DNA of 38,062 bases. Origin: Nocardioides sp. Lineage in GTDB: Bacteria; Actinomycetota; Actinomycetes; Propionibacteriales; Nocardioidaceae. Numbering within the stretch: the first letter of the stretch is position 1; every line of letters starts with the position of its first letter. Below the pieces are notes generated by a model, which saw only the letters and a list, made by a program, of their open reading frames with translations, ran no database searches and had not been told where the DNA came from. The stretch covers positions 1-38,062 of the forward strand of contig NZ_JAPYPS010000035.1 of assembly GCF_029937575.1 (NCBI RefSeq), in the 5' to 3' direction. The position numbers were made by a program, and so were the translations under genes. Positions 8,636-16,134 of the stretch are shown here, piece by piece.

Positions 8636-9211
8636 ATGGCGCGGGGTGTTCATGTGAGGCACCGTAGCGCCATGGCAGGTCCTCGCCGCCCGGTGGCGGA
8701 GCTCATCGACGAGCTCGTCGGGCGGATCGGGACGTCGGCGTACGTCTCGGCCTGTGTCGACCTGCTCGAGGGAGCACCCCGGGAGCGCTACGTCGAGGAG
8801 CTGCGCTGCCTCACCGGTCATGCCTGGCAGGCCGGCGACGACGTGCTGTCGTCGTCGAGCTGGGGCGACTTCTGGGTGCGCTCGTGGGGCGCGCGGGGGT
8901 TGCTGCACGTCTGGCACGACAGCGCGACCGCGGCGGTGGTCGTGGGGCTGGACGACGAGCACTACCGGCCGGCCGAGATGTGCCTGAAGGTCGTCGCTCG
9001 GCACGACGTGGCAGGGGCCGGCGACGGCGCCGCGCGGTTGGCCGCCCACGACCTTCCGCGCGTGCGAGTCCAGGCGATGCGCGCCCTGGCCGTCGTCGGG
9101 GACAGCGAGCACGTCGCCACCGTCGAGGCGGCCGTCGACGACGAGCACGTCGGCGTACGACGCCAGGCGACGCGCACCCTGGACCTGCTGGCGCGCCGCC
9201 TCGATCGCTGA
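8636..9211 (+). CDS. HEAT-repeat-like protein
   Basis: A 191-residue soluble protein. The N-terminal half (VAELIDELVGRIG and onward, rich in Trp: SSWGDFW, WGARGLLHVWHD) is not recognised. The C-terminal 70 residues form HEAT/armadillo-like helical pairs: AARLAAHDLPRVRVQAMRAL, then a second unit around VEAAVDDEHVGVRRQATRTL. Such repeats usually serve as protein-binding scaffolds. The ATG at 8636 is chosen for the GGGGGAGG 6 bases upstream; the ATG at 8672 is an alternative that loses 12 residues. Divergent from the phosphomutase. Function unknown. Confidence 0.75.
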   Translation: MARGVHVRHRSAMAGPRRPVAELIDELVGRIGTSAYVSACVDLLEGAPRERYVEELRCLTGHAWQAGDDVLSSSSWGDFWVRSWGARGLLHVWHDSATAAVVVGLDDEHYRPAEMCLKVVARHDVAGAGDGAARLAAHDLPRVRVQAMRALAVVGDSEHVATVEAAVDDEHVGVRRQATRTLDLLARRLDR

Positions 9212-9328
9212 GCCTGCCGGCGTCGGTCCACGAACCTGCCGGCGACGACGGCGCGCCCGGTGCTGTCGACGTCGCCCCCCCCGGGGCGGTTGGCGGGATC
9301 GATCCGGCGCTCGCGCCCAGGGCCTGCT
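9212..9328. other. Convergent intergenic stretch
   Basis: 117 bases between the HEAT-like gene and the aldo/keto reductase. It holds two direct copies of CCTGCCGGCG (near 9213 and 9235). At its right edge is a small hairpin GCCTG-CTT-CAGGC (9322-9334) that includes the reductase stop codon. No gene is seen. Confidence 0.4.
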
Positions 9329-10342
9329 TCAGGCGTCGATGTGGGACATGTCGCCGTAGCGGTCACCGGCCACCGCGTCGACCGGAACGGCCTCAGCGAG
9401 GTCACGCAGGTCTGCTGCGTCCAGCACGACGCCGGTGGCCGCGACGTTCTCCTCGAGGTAGGCGACCCGCTTGGTGCCCGGGATCGGGGCGACCCCCAGC
9501 TCGTCGTCTCCCTGGGCGAGCACCCAGGCCAGCGCGAGCTGGCCCGGCGTACAGCCCTTGGCGTCGGCCAGCTGGCGGATGCGATCCACGAGCACCAGGT
9601 TGGCGTCCAGGGCCTCGCCGTTGAGGCGCGGGAAGTAGGCGCTGCTGCGGGAGTCGCTCTCGTCCAGAGAACCCTGGGCGATGCGGCCGGTGAGCAGGCC
9701 GCGCCCCAGGGGTGAGTAGGGGACCAAGCCGATGCCGAGCTCGCGCAGGGTCGGCGCGATGTCGACCTCGAGGTCGCGCGTGAACAGGGAGTACTCGGTC
9801 TGCAGGGCCGTGATCGGGTGGACGGCGTGAGCGCGCCGGATCGTGGCGGCCGAGGCTTCCGAAAGACCCAGGTGGGTCACCTTGCCGGCCTCGACGAGCT
9901 CGTGCATGGCGCCGACGGTCTCCTCGATGGGCACGGACTGGTCGACGCGGTGCTGGTAGTAGAGGTCGATGTGGTCGACGCCGAGACGCTGCAGCGAGGC
10001 GTCACAGGCGGCGTGGACGTACTCGGGACGGCCGTTGATGCCGACGCGGGTGCCGTCGGGGAGTCGCTCGTTGCCGAACTTGGTGGCGACGACGACCCCG
10101 TCGCGACGCCCCTTCAGGGCCGCTCCGACCAGCCGCTCGTTGGTGAACGGCCCGTACATGTCGGCGGTGTCGAGGAACGTCACGCCCAGGTCGAGGGCCC
10201 GGTGGATGGTGGCGATCGCGGTGGACTCCTCGGCGGGAGAGCCGTAGAACTCCGACATGCCCATGCAGCCCAGGCCGAGTGCGGAGACGGTCAGGGGGGC
10301 GGTGCGGCCGAGGGTGCGGGACTGGAGGGTCTGTGTGGTCAT
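9329..10342 (-). CDS. Aldo/keto reductase
   Basis: A 337-residue (alpha/beta)8 NADPH-dependent oxidoreductase. The catalytic tetrad is visible: Asp and Tyr in FLDTADMYG (about residues 54-62), Lys in VVATKFG (about 86-92) and His in YYQHRVD (about 126-132). The N-terminal [13 protein letters not shown] and the C-terminal cofactor motif [13 protein letters not shown] are typical of the AKR13-like group. The ATG at 10342 is preceded by a MerR-type promoter (see 10343-10379), so the enzyme is probably induced by the MerR regulator encoded just upstream. Likely role is detoxifying carbonyls; substrate unknown. Confidence 0.93.
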   Translation of the reverse strand: MTTQTLQSRTLGRTAPLTVSALGLGCMGMSEFYGSPAEESTAIATIHRALDLGVTFLDTADMYGPFTNERLVGAALKGRRDGVVVATKFGNERLPDGTRVGINGRPEYVHAACDASLQRLGVDHIDLYYQHRVDQSVPIEETVGAMHELVEAGKVTHLGLSEASAATIRRAHAVHPITALQTEYSLFTRDLEVDIAPTLRELGIGLVPYSPLGRGLLTGRIAQGSLDESDSRSSAYFPRLNGEALDANLVLVDRIRQLADAKGCTPGQLALAWVLAQGDDELGVAPIPGTKRVAYLEENVAATGVVLDAADLRDLAEAVPVDAVAGDRYGDMSHIDA

Positions 10343-10348
10343 GAGACC

Positions 10349-10379
10349 ACCCAACTACGTGGAGCGCGCTCCAAGTAAA
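10349..10379 (-). promoter_or_regulatory. MerR-type promoter of the aldo/keto reductase
   Basis: On the minus strand TTTACT (10379-10374) and TTGGGT (10354-10349) are separated by exactly 19 bases, the long spacer typical of MerR-activated promoters. The spacer contains the perfect dyad TGGAGCGCGCTCCA (10360-10373). The -10-like box lies 6 bases before the ATG, so the transcript would be leaderless. Confidence 0.65.
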
Positions 10380-10398
10380 GTCCGGGCCCCGTCTCGTC

Positions 10399-10785
10399 TC
10401 AGCCGGCGAGGGGTCGGCCCTCGACCGCGTCGGTGTAGATCCCGATCTTGTGGTCGATGGCGCCGAGGTGTGCCTGGACCTCGGCGAGCTGGGCGAGCAC
10501 CTTGGTGCGGTGCTCCTGGAGCAGGGCGAGGCGCTCCTGCTCGTTGCCCCGGCCCGAGCGGACGAGGTCGGCGTAGCGTCGTACGTCGCGGATCGCCATC
10601 CCCGTCGAGCGCAGCCTGGTGACCAGGGTGATCCAGCGCAGGTCGTCGGCGCTGTAGCGGCGATGACCGCTGGCGGCCCGGCCGACCGGGGTGAGGAGGA
10701 GTCCGTCGCGCTCGTAGTAGCGCAGCGTGTCGGCGGTCAGGCCGAGGTGCTCGGCGGCCTCGGAGACGGTGAGCGGAGGGTGCAT
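10399..10785 (-). CDS. MerR family transcriptional regulator
   Basis: A 128-residue regulator. The N-terminal winged helix-turn-helix reads LTVSEAAEHLGLTADTLRYYERDGLL (residues 5-30), with the family's LRYYE core and the RRYSADDLRWI wing. The second half is a coiled coil (about 80-115) for dimerisation. No cysteine cluster is seen, so it is not a metal sensor of the classic MerR type. It lies upstream of, and codirectional with, the aldo/keto reductase, and both genes have a related dyad in the promoter. This suggests autoregulation plus activation of the reductase. Confidence 0.93.
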   Translation of the reverse strand: MHPPLTVSEAAEHLGLTADTLRYYERDGLLLTPVGRAASGHRRYSADDLRWITLVTRLRSTGMAIRDVRRYADLVRSGRGNEQERLALLQEHRTKVLAQLAEVQAHLGAIDHKIGIYTDAVEGRPLAG

Positions 10786-10791
10786 CAGATC

Positions 10792-10820
10792 AGTCCACCC
10801 GGAGTGGACTCCAGGGTCAA
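10792..10820 (-). promoter_or_regulatory. merR promoter with operator dyad
   Basis: On the minus strand TTGACC (10820-10815) and TGGACT (10797-10792) have a 17-base spacer that contains the dyad GGAGT-CC-ACTCC (10801-10812). The -10-like box is 6 bases before the merR ATG. The dyad resembles that before the aldo/keto reductase (TGGAGC-GC-GCTCC). Confidence 0.55.
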
Positions 10821-10827
10821 GTCCGGG

Positions 10828-12030
10828 TCAGGACCCGTCGACGACGAGCTCGGTTCGCTCCGCGGCCATCAGGACGGCGCCCACGAGGCTCGCCCGCTCG
10901 CCGAGGAGGGAGCCGAGCACCGGGGTCATCGCGACGGAGTCGAGCGCGTGGCGGCGCAGCCCGATCCGGGCCGACGCGAGCAGCAGCTCACCGGCCCGGG
11001 CCATGTCACCGCCCACCACGACGACCGCGGGGTTGATCAGGTTCACGATGCTGGCCAGTGCCCAGCCGAGGTGCAGACCGGCGTCCTCGAGCGCGCGCTG
11101 GGCCGAGATGTGGCCGTCGCGGGCGGCGGCGAAGATCTCGTCCAGGCCGGCTCCCGGCAGCTGGGCGGCCATCATGTCGAGCACTGGCCCCGACGAGGTG
11201 TAGGCCTCCAGGCAGCCCCTGCTGCCGCAGCGGCAGAGCGGTCCCTGCTCGTCCAGCGTCAGGTGCCCGATCTCGCCGGCGGTGCCTCCGGAGCCGTGGT
11301 AGAGCCGGTTGTCGATGATGAGGCCGGCGCCGACACCGGACGAGATCTTCACGAAGACCGAGCTGTCGTGGCCGCGGCCCACGCCTTGGCGGTGCTCGGC
11401 GAGCGCGCCGAGGTTGGCGTCGTTCTCGACGACCACAGGCGCCCCGAACCGCTCCTCGGCAACCTGTCGGGTGTTGACGCCCTCCCACCCAGGAAAGATC
11501 GACGGGGAGCCGACGGCCTCTCCGGTCACGGGCGCGGGCAGGCCGAGCCCGACGTGGCGCACGGTGCTGTAGTCGGCCGACATCCGCTCGAGCATCTCGG
11601 CGGCGATCTCGAGCGCCTCGGTGTGGTGGTGGGCTCGCGACAGGCTGCGCCGCTCCTCGGCGAGGACGCGACCCGTGAGGTCGCCGAGCGCGACGGCGAC
11701 GTGGCTGTGGCCGAAGTCCACCCCGGCGACCGTGCCGGCACCGGGCGCCAGGCGCACGGCCGAGCCACGTCGACCGCTCCCTGGGTCGGCCGCCACCAGG
11801 CCGGCCGCGGCGAGGTCGCGCACGATGTTGGACACGGTGGCCGGAGCCAGGCCGGTGCCGCGGGCGATCTCGGCCTGGGTGAAGGTCTCGGCGTCGACCG
11901 CGGGACCCCCGGCTGCCTCGTCGATCCCCGCGGTCCCCACTGTTCGTCGCAGCAGGTCGAGCACGCGCTGCTGGTTGGCAACGCGCAGCGTCGACGTCGA
12001 CCCGGGGGCCGAGTGGGGGAGCGAGGACAT
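10828..12030 (-). CDS. ROK family transcriptional repressor
   Basis: A 400-residue ROK protein (Repressor, ORF, Kinase). An N-terminal winged helix-turn-helix spans about residues 15-85, with FTQAEIARGTGLAPATVSNIV as recognition region. It is followed by a sugar-kinase-like domain: VAGVDFGHSHVAVAL phosphate loop, VENDANLGALAEH, and the zinc motif CRCGSRGCLEAY (about 262-273). Such proteins sense a sugar and repress its uptake genes. It is divergent from the sugar ABC transporter with a 170-base shared regulatory region, so it most likely controls that operon. The ATG at 12030 fits a leaderless promoter. Confidence 0.93.
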   Translation of the reverse strand: MSSLPHSAPGSTSTLRVANQQRVLDLLRRTVGTAGIDEAAGGPAVDAETFTQAEIARGTGLAPATVSNIVRDLAAAGLVAADPGSGRRGSAVRLAPGAGTVAGVDFGHSHVAVALGDLTGRVLAEERRSLSRAHHHTEALEIAAEMLERMSADYSTVRHVGLGLPAPVTGEAVGSPSIFPGWEGVNTRQVAEERFGAPVVVENDANLGALAEHRQGVGRGHDSSVFVKISSGVGAGLIIDNRLYHGSGGTAGEIGHLTLDEQGPLCRCGSRGCLEAYTSSGPVLDMMAAQLPGAGLDEIFAAARDGHISAQRALEDAGLHLGWALASIVNLINPAVVVVGGDMARAGELLLASARIGLRRHALDSVAMTPVLGSLLGERASLVGAVLMAAERTELVVDGS

Positions 12031-12037
12031 GGGACGA

Positions 12038-12150
12038 ACCCTGCACCCGAACTCGGTAATGGTCAAGAGATGTACGTAAATCGGGCCCTGGAGCGGCAGC
12101 GAAGAGTTTTGTCGCTACATCTTGACGGTAAGCATGTGACAGCGGACACT
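12038..12150. promoter_or_regulatory. Divergent promoter/operator region, ROK gene and sugar ABC operon
   Basis: Plus strand: TTGACG (12122-12127), 17 bases, GACACT (12145-12150), facing the transporter. Minus strand: TTGACC (12066-12061), 17 bases, CAGGGT (12043-12038), then 7 bases to the ROK ATG. Both -35 boxes sit in arms of one inverted repeat: GTCAAGAGATGTA (12062-12074) and TACATCTTGAC (12116-12126), a likely operator pair 40 bases apart. Repressor binding is inference. Confidence 0.55.
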
Positions 12151-12200
12151 CATCCGTAGTTCCCAGCCACAAGGCTGAACGTCCAGTCGAGGAGAGATCC

Positions 12201-13307
12201 GTGCCCACACCCCTTCACCGCGTCGCGACCATCGGCGCTGCTGTGCTCATCGGCGCAGGTGGCCTGGCCGCCTGCGGCGCCAACGACACCGGCTCCGACG
12301 CCGGCAGCGGCGACGGCTCCGGGGGCGGCGCGACCATCGCGCTGCTGCTCCCCGAGTCGGCGACCACGCGCTACGAGGCGTTCGACAAGCCCCTCTTCGA
12401 GGCCAAGGTCGCCGAGCTGTGCAGCGACTGCGAGGTCGCCTACTTCAACGCCGACCAGGACGAGGCCAAGCAGCAGGAGCAGGTTGCCTCCGCGCTGACC
12501 CAGGGCGCCGACGTGCTGGTGCTCGACCCGGTCAACGGCGCCGGTGCCGGCGGCATGATCGCCGACGCCCAGGCCGAGGACGTCCCGGTCATCGCCTACG
12601 ACCGGTTCATCGAGGGTGCCGACTACTACATGTCGTTCGACAACAACACCGTCGGCCAAATGCAGGGCGAGGCCCTCGTCGAGGCGATGGGCGACACCGG
12701 CGGCATCCTGATGCTCAACGGTGCGCCGAGCGACCCCAACGCCGCGCAGTTCAAGGCCGGCGCCCACTCGGTGATCGACGAGTCCGGCCTCGAGCTGCTC
12801 TCCAACGAGTACGACAACCCCGACTGGAGCCCCGAGAACGCCCAGTCCTACGTCACCGACCAGGTCAACAAGCTCGGTGCCGACAGGATCGAGGGCGTGT
12901 ACGCCGCCAACGACGGCCAGGCGGGTGGCGTCGTCGCCGCGCTGCTGGGCGCCGGTGTCGAGGCCGCTGACTTGCCCCCGATCACGGGTCAGGACGCCGA
13001 GCTGGCCGCCGTGCAGCGCATCGTTGCCGGTGAGCAGACCGTGACGATCTACAAGCCGATCCCGATCGAGGCCGAGACCGCGGCCGAGGTCGCCGTCGAC
13101 CTGGCCCTGGGCAACGAGGTGCCGACCACGTCGGTGACCGGCGTCGACCAGTCCGACTTCGAGGGCGTCACGTCCTACATCTTCAGCCCCACCGCCGTCA
13201 CCCAGGACAACGTCGGCGACACCGTCATCGCGGATGGCTTCTACACCGCCGACGACATCTGCACCAGCGCCTACGCCGACGCGTGCAAGGCGGCCGGGCT
13301 CCAGTGA
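12201..13307 (+). CDS. Sugar ABC transporter substrate-binding lipoprotein (XylF-like)
   Basis: A 368-residue periplasmic-binding-protein-like lipoprotein. The signal peptide ends in lipobox LAAC (Cys25), followed by a Gly/Ser/Asp-rich linker. The mature part has the type I sugar-binding fold: ALLLPESATTRYEAFDKPLF, then VLVLDPVNG, VIAYDRFI and VYAANDGQAGG, the last two closely resembling xylose-binding proteins. The GTG at 12201 is preceded by GGAGAG with 4 bases spacing. First gene of a three-gene operon. Xylose or another pentose or hexose is likely; no sugar-catabolic enzyme is nearby to settle it. Confidence 0.93.
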   Translation: MPTPLHRVATIGAAVLIGAGGLAACGANDTGSDAGSGDGSGGGATIALLLPESATTRYEAFDKPLFEAKVAELCSDCEVAYFNADQDEAKQQEQVASALTQGADVLVLDPVNGAGAGGMIADAQAEDVPVIAYDRFIEGADYYMSFDNNTVGQMQGEALVEAMGDTGGILMLNGAPSDPNAAQFKAGAHSVIDESGLELLSNEYDNPDWSPENAQSYVTDQVNKLGADRIEGVYAANDGQAGGVVAALLGAGVEAADLPPITGQDAELAAVQRIVAGEQTVTIYKPIPIEAETAAEVAVDLALGNEVPTTSVTGVDQSDFEGVTSYIFSPTAVTQDNVGDTVIADGFYTADDICTSAYADACKAAGLQ

Positions 13308-14140
13308 CGACCACCCCCCACCAGGACGCTCCGACCAGGGAGGGCGGCGAGCCCGGCGACCCCCGCGAGGTCGTGCTCTCCCTGTCCGGGATCCACAAGC
13401 GGTTCGGTGCCGTCCAGGCGCTGACCGACGTGCGACTCGAGGTCGCAGCAGGTGAAGTGGTCGCCCTGGTGGGGGACAACGGCGCCGGCAAGTCGACCCT
13501 CGTCAAGGTCATCGCCGGCGTCTACCAGCCCGACTCGGGCGACATCGAGCTCGCCGGGCGCAGGGTCAAGGTCGGCGGTCCGCGGCAGGCGCAGGACCTC
13601 GGCATCGCCACGGTCTTCCAGGACCTCGCGCTGTGCGACAACCTCGACGTCGTGGCCAACCTGTTCCTCGGCCAGGAGCGGGTGAAGGGCGGGGCGATCG
13701 ACGAGGTGGCGATGGAGGTCGAGGCCTGGCGGCTGCTCCGCAGCCTGTCGGCCAAGATCCCGTCGGTCCGCATCCCGATCGCCGCGCTCTCGGGCGGACA
13801 GCGCCAGACCGTCGCCATCGCCCGCTCCTTGGTGGGCAAGCCCAAGGTGGTGATGCTCGACGAGCCCACCGCAGCACTGGGCGTCGCCCAGACCGCCGAG
13901 GTGCTCAACCTCGTCGAGCGGCTGCGCGACAACGGGCTCGGCGTGATCCTGATCAGCCACAACATGGCCGACGTGCAAGCGGTCGCCGACCGCATCGTCG
14001 TGCTCCGGCTCGGTCGCAACGAGGCGGAGTTCTACACCGACGAGGTCACCACCACCGACCTGGTCGCCGCGATCACCGGCGCGTCGGACAACGTCGTGGC
14101 CAGCCGCGCGGCACGAGGCAAGGAGCAGGCGCATGGCTGA
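13304..14140 (+). CDS. Sugar ABC transporter ATP-binding protein
   Basis: A 278-residue ABC ATPase. Walker A GDNGAGKST (about 62-70), Q-loop VFQDLALCDNL, signature LSGGQRQ (about 165-171), Walker B VVMLDEPT and the H-loop ISHN are all present. Escherichia coli-type XylG/RbsA proteins have two fused ATPase halves of about 500 residues; this one is a single half, which must act as a homodimer. The start is a GTG overlapping the binding-protein stop (GTGA), showing translational coupling. It energises the permease encoded next. Confidence 0.94.
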   Translation: MTTTPHQDAPTREGGEPGDPREVVLSLSGIHKRFGAVQALTDVRLEVAAGEVVALVGDNGAGKSTLVKVIAGVYQPDSGDIELAGRRVKVGGPRQAQDLGIATVFQDLALCDNLDVVANLFLGQERVKGGAIDEVAMEVEAWRLLRSLSAKIPSVRIPIAALSGGQRQTVAIARSLVGKPKVVMLDEPTAALGVAQTAEVLNLVERLRDNGLGVILISHNMADVQAVADRIVVLRLGRNEAEFYTDEVTTTDLVAAITGASDNVVASRAARGKEQAHG

Positions 14141-15383
14141 GTCCACCGTCGTGAAGACCAGCGCCGATCAGCTGGACGAGCGGCTGATTGCCAACGCGAG
14201 CGACCCGCTGGGGATCCTCAGGGCGTTCTGGGCGCGGCTCAGGGGCGGTGACCTGGGCAGCCTGCCCGTGGTCTTCGGCCTGGTCGTGATCAGCATCGTC
14301 TTCTACGTCAAGGAGCCGGTCTTCCTCTCCTCGCGCAACCTGGTCACCATCACGCAGTTCGCGGCCCCGGTCGGCATCATCGCGTTGGGGATCGTGCTGG
14401 TCCTGCTGCTGGGCGAGATCGACCTCTCGGTCGGCTCGGTCAGCGGCGCCTCGGCGGCCGTGATGGCGGTCCAGATCGTCAACAGCGGTCGGCCCGTGAT
14501 CGTCGGCATCGTCGCGGGCATGCTCGTGGGGGTCGTCGTCGGGCTGGTCTACGCATTCCTCTACACGAAGCTCGGTGTGCCGAGCTTCGTGTTCTCCCTG
14601 GCGGGGCTGCTCGCCTTCCAGGGTGTGCTCCTCTACGTCCTGGGCTCCGACGGCACCATCAACCTGCCCTCGGACAGCTGGTTGCTGGACTTCGCCAGGT
14701 TCAAGTTCCTCACGGGTACGGCGTCGTACGTGCTCGTGGTGCTCATCGGCCTGGCGTTCCTGGCCTCCCGGCTGCTGAGCCAGCGGTCTCGTACCAAGGC
14801 CGAGCTGAGCGCGCCGTCGACCGTCTCGATCCTGGTCAAGGCAGGACTGCTCACCGGCGGACTGGCCTACCTCACCTACTACCTCAACATCGGGCGTGGC
14901 TGGAGCTACCTGTGGCTCTTCTTCGCCGCACTCGTCGTGGCGATGGACTTCGCCCTGCGGCGCACCCGGTGGGGTCGCCACGTCTTCGCCGTCGGTGGCA
15001 ACGAGGAGGCGGCGAGGCGCTCGGGCATCAAGGTCACCCGCATCTACCTGTCGGTCTTCGTCGGGTGCTCCACGCTGGCCGCGGTCGGCGGGATCCTCGG
15101 TGCGGCCCAGCTGACGTCGGTCTCGCAGGCCACGGGCACCACGGACACCAACCTGACGGCCATCGCCGCCGCGGTGATCGGCGGGACGAGCCTCTTCGGC
15201 GGGCGCGGCTCGGCGTACTCGGCGATGCTCGGCATCCTGGTGCTGGTCTCGATCTCGAGTGGGCTCAACCTGATCGGCGTCGACTCGTCGGTGCGCTTCA
15301 TGGTCACCGGTGGCGTCCTGCTGCTGGCGGTGGCGATCGACTCGGTCTCCCGTCGGGCCCGGTCCAGCAGCGGGAGGGGTTAG
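14133..15383 (+). CDS. Sugar ABC transporter permease (XylH-like)
   Basis: A 416-residue polytopic membrane protein of the branched-chain/ribose/xylose permease family. About ten hydrophobic segments are seen, beginning near residue 48 after a cytoplasmic N-terminus. Family signatures are GEIDLSVGSVSG (about 91-102) and the EAA-like cytoplasmic loop RTRWGRHVFAVGGNEEAARRSGI (about 275-297, quoted in parts: GRHVFAVGGNEEAARRSGI). Its ATG overlaps the ATPase gene by 8 bases. The stop codon is 4 bases from that of the convergent heme oxygenase gene. Confidence 0.93.
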   Translation: MAESTVVKTSADQLDERLIANASDPLGILRAFWARLRGGDLGSLPVVFGLVVISIVFYVKEPVFLSSRNLVTITQFAAPVGIIALGIVLVLLLGEIDLSVGSVSGASAAVMAVQIVNSGRPVIVGIVAGMLVGVVVGLVYAFLYTKLGVPSFVFSLAGLLAFQGVLLYVLGSDGTINLPSDSWLLDFARFKFLTGTASYVLVVLIGLAFLASRLLSQRSRTKAELSAPSTVSILVKAGLLTGGLAYLTYYLNIGRGWSYLWLFFAALVVAMDFALRRTRWGRHVFAVGGNEEAARRSGIKVTRIYLSVFVGCSTLAAVGGILGAAQLTSVSQATGTTDTNLTAIAAAVIGGTSLFGGRGSAYSAMLGILVLVSISSGLNLIGVDSSVRFMVTGGVLLLAVAIDSVSRRARSSSGRG

Positions 15384-15387
15384 CGCC

Positions 15388-16065
15388 TCACCGGCGGAAC
15401 TCATCCAGCTGCGTGCCCAGCTCGGTGAACAGCGCCTGGTTCAGCCCGAAGGCGACCTTGACCTCGGCGACGACCTCCGCAACGGAGGCGTCGTCGAGGT
15501 CGAGTGCGTCGAGACGGGCGCGGTAGGCGTCCTTGTAGGGCTTGGGCTTGGGGATCTCGGCGAAGCCGTAGAAGCTGATGCCCGCACCGTCGAGCTCGAA
15601 GCACCGGTCGAGGATGCGCCCGATGGCCTGGCCGCCGGAGAGGTCGCCGAGGTAGCGCGTGTAGTGGTGGGCCGCGAGCCGGCCCCCGGTGTCGGCAGCC
15701 GCCGCGGCGAGCAACCGGTCGCGGTAGGCGACGGCAGCGGGGGAGTCCACCTCCCGGTCGGTGCCCGGGGCCCAGTGCTCGAGGTCGGCGTCGATCGCGG
15801 CCAGGCGCTCCAGCGCAGGGTCGTGGACCGCGGCGACGACGGAGTCGCCGGCGCGGGCGCGCAGACACTCCTCGAGCGTGGCGTAGACGGCGCGCAGTCG
15901 CAGCAGGTAGGCGGCGTACCCGCGCTCGTTGATGCGTCCGTCGAGCAGCTCGGCCATGAAGGTCGAGCTCTCCGCGGCCTCGTGCTCGGCGCGCGATCCG
16001 GTCCGCATGGCCTGCGACAAGGTTGGTTCGGCGGTCGGCGGTGGGGTGACGTCGGCGATGGTCAT
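15388..16065 (-). CDS. hmuO: Biliverdin-producing heme oxygenase
   Basis: A 225-residue heme oxygenase of the HmuO/HO-1 type, which opens heme to biliverdin, CO and iron in the cytoplasm. The proximal heme ligand is His28 in RAEHEAAES. The distal-helix glycine motif YLGDLSGGQAIG lies near residue 140, and HHYTRYLGDL precedes it as in other members. The length is close to that of corynebacterial HmuO. GGAG sits 8 bases before the ATG at 16065. It is the last gene of the heme-uptake operon, separated from the 624-residue surface protein by 69 bases, so iron-dependent control through the hmuT promoter is likely. Confidence 0.95.
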   Translation of the reverse strand: MTIADVTPPPTAEPTLSQAMRTGSRAEHEAAESSTFMAELLDGRINERGYAAYLLRLRAVYATLEECLRARAGDSVVAAVHDPALERLAAIDADLEHWAPGTDREVDSPAAVAYRDRLLAAAAADTGGRLAAHHYTRYLGDLSGGQAIGRILDRCFELDGAGISFYGFAEIPKPKPYKDAYRARLDALDLDDASVAEVVAEVKVAFGLNQALFTELGTQLDEFRR

Positions 16066-16134
16066 CGTGGGTCTCCGTGGGAGTGAGAGGTGGCGGCTGG
16101 AGGTGGAGCTGGTGGAGCCGGGGTGGGCCGGGGG

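Noticed and set aside
12201..15383. Calling the transporter a proven xylose system (xylFGH)
   Set aside because: No xylose catabolic genes are present and the ATPase is half-size; only family resemblance supports it.
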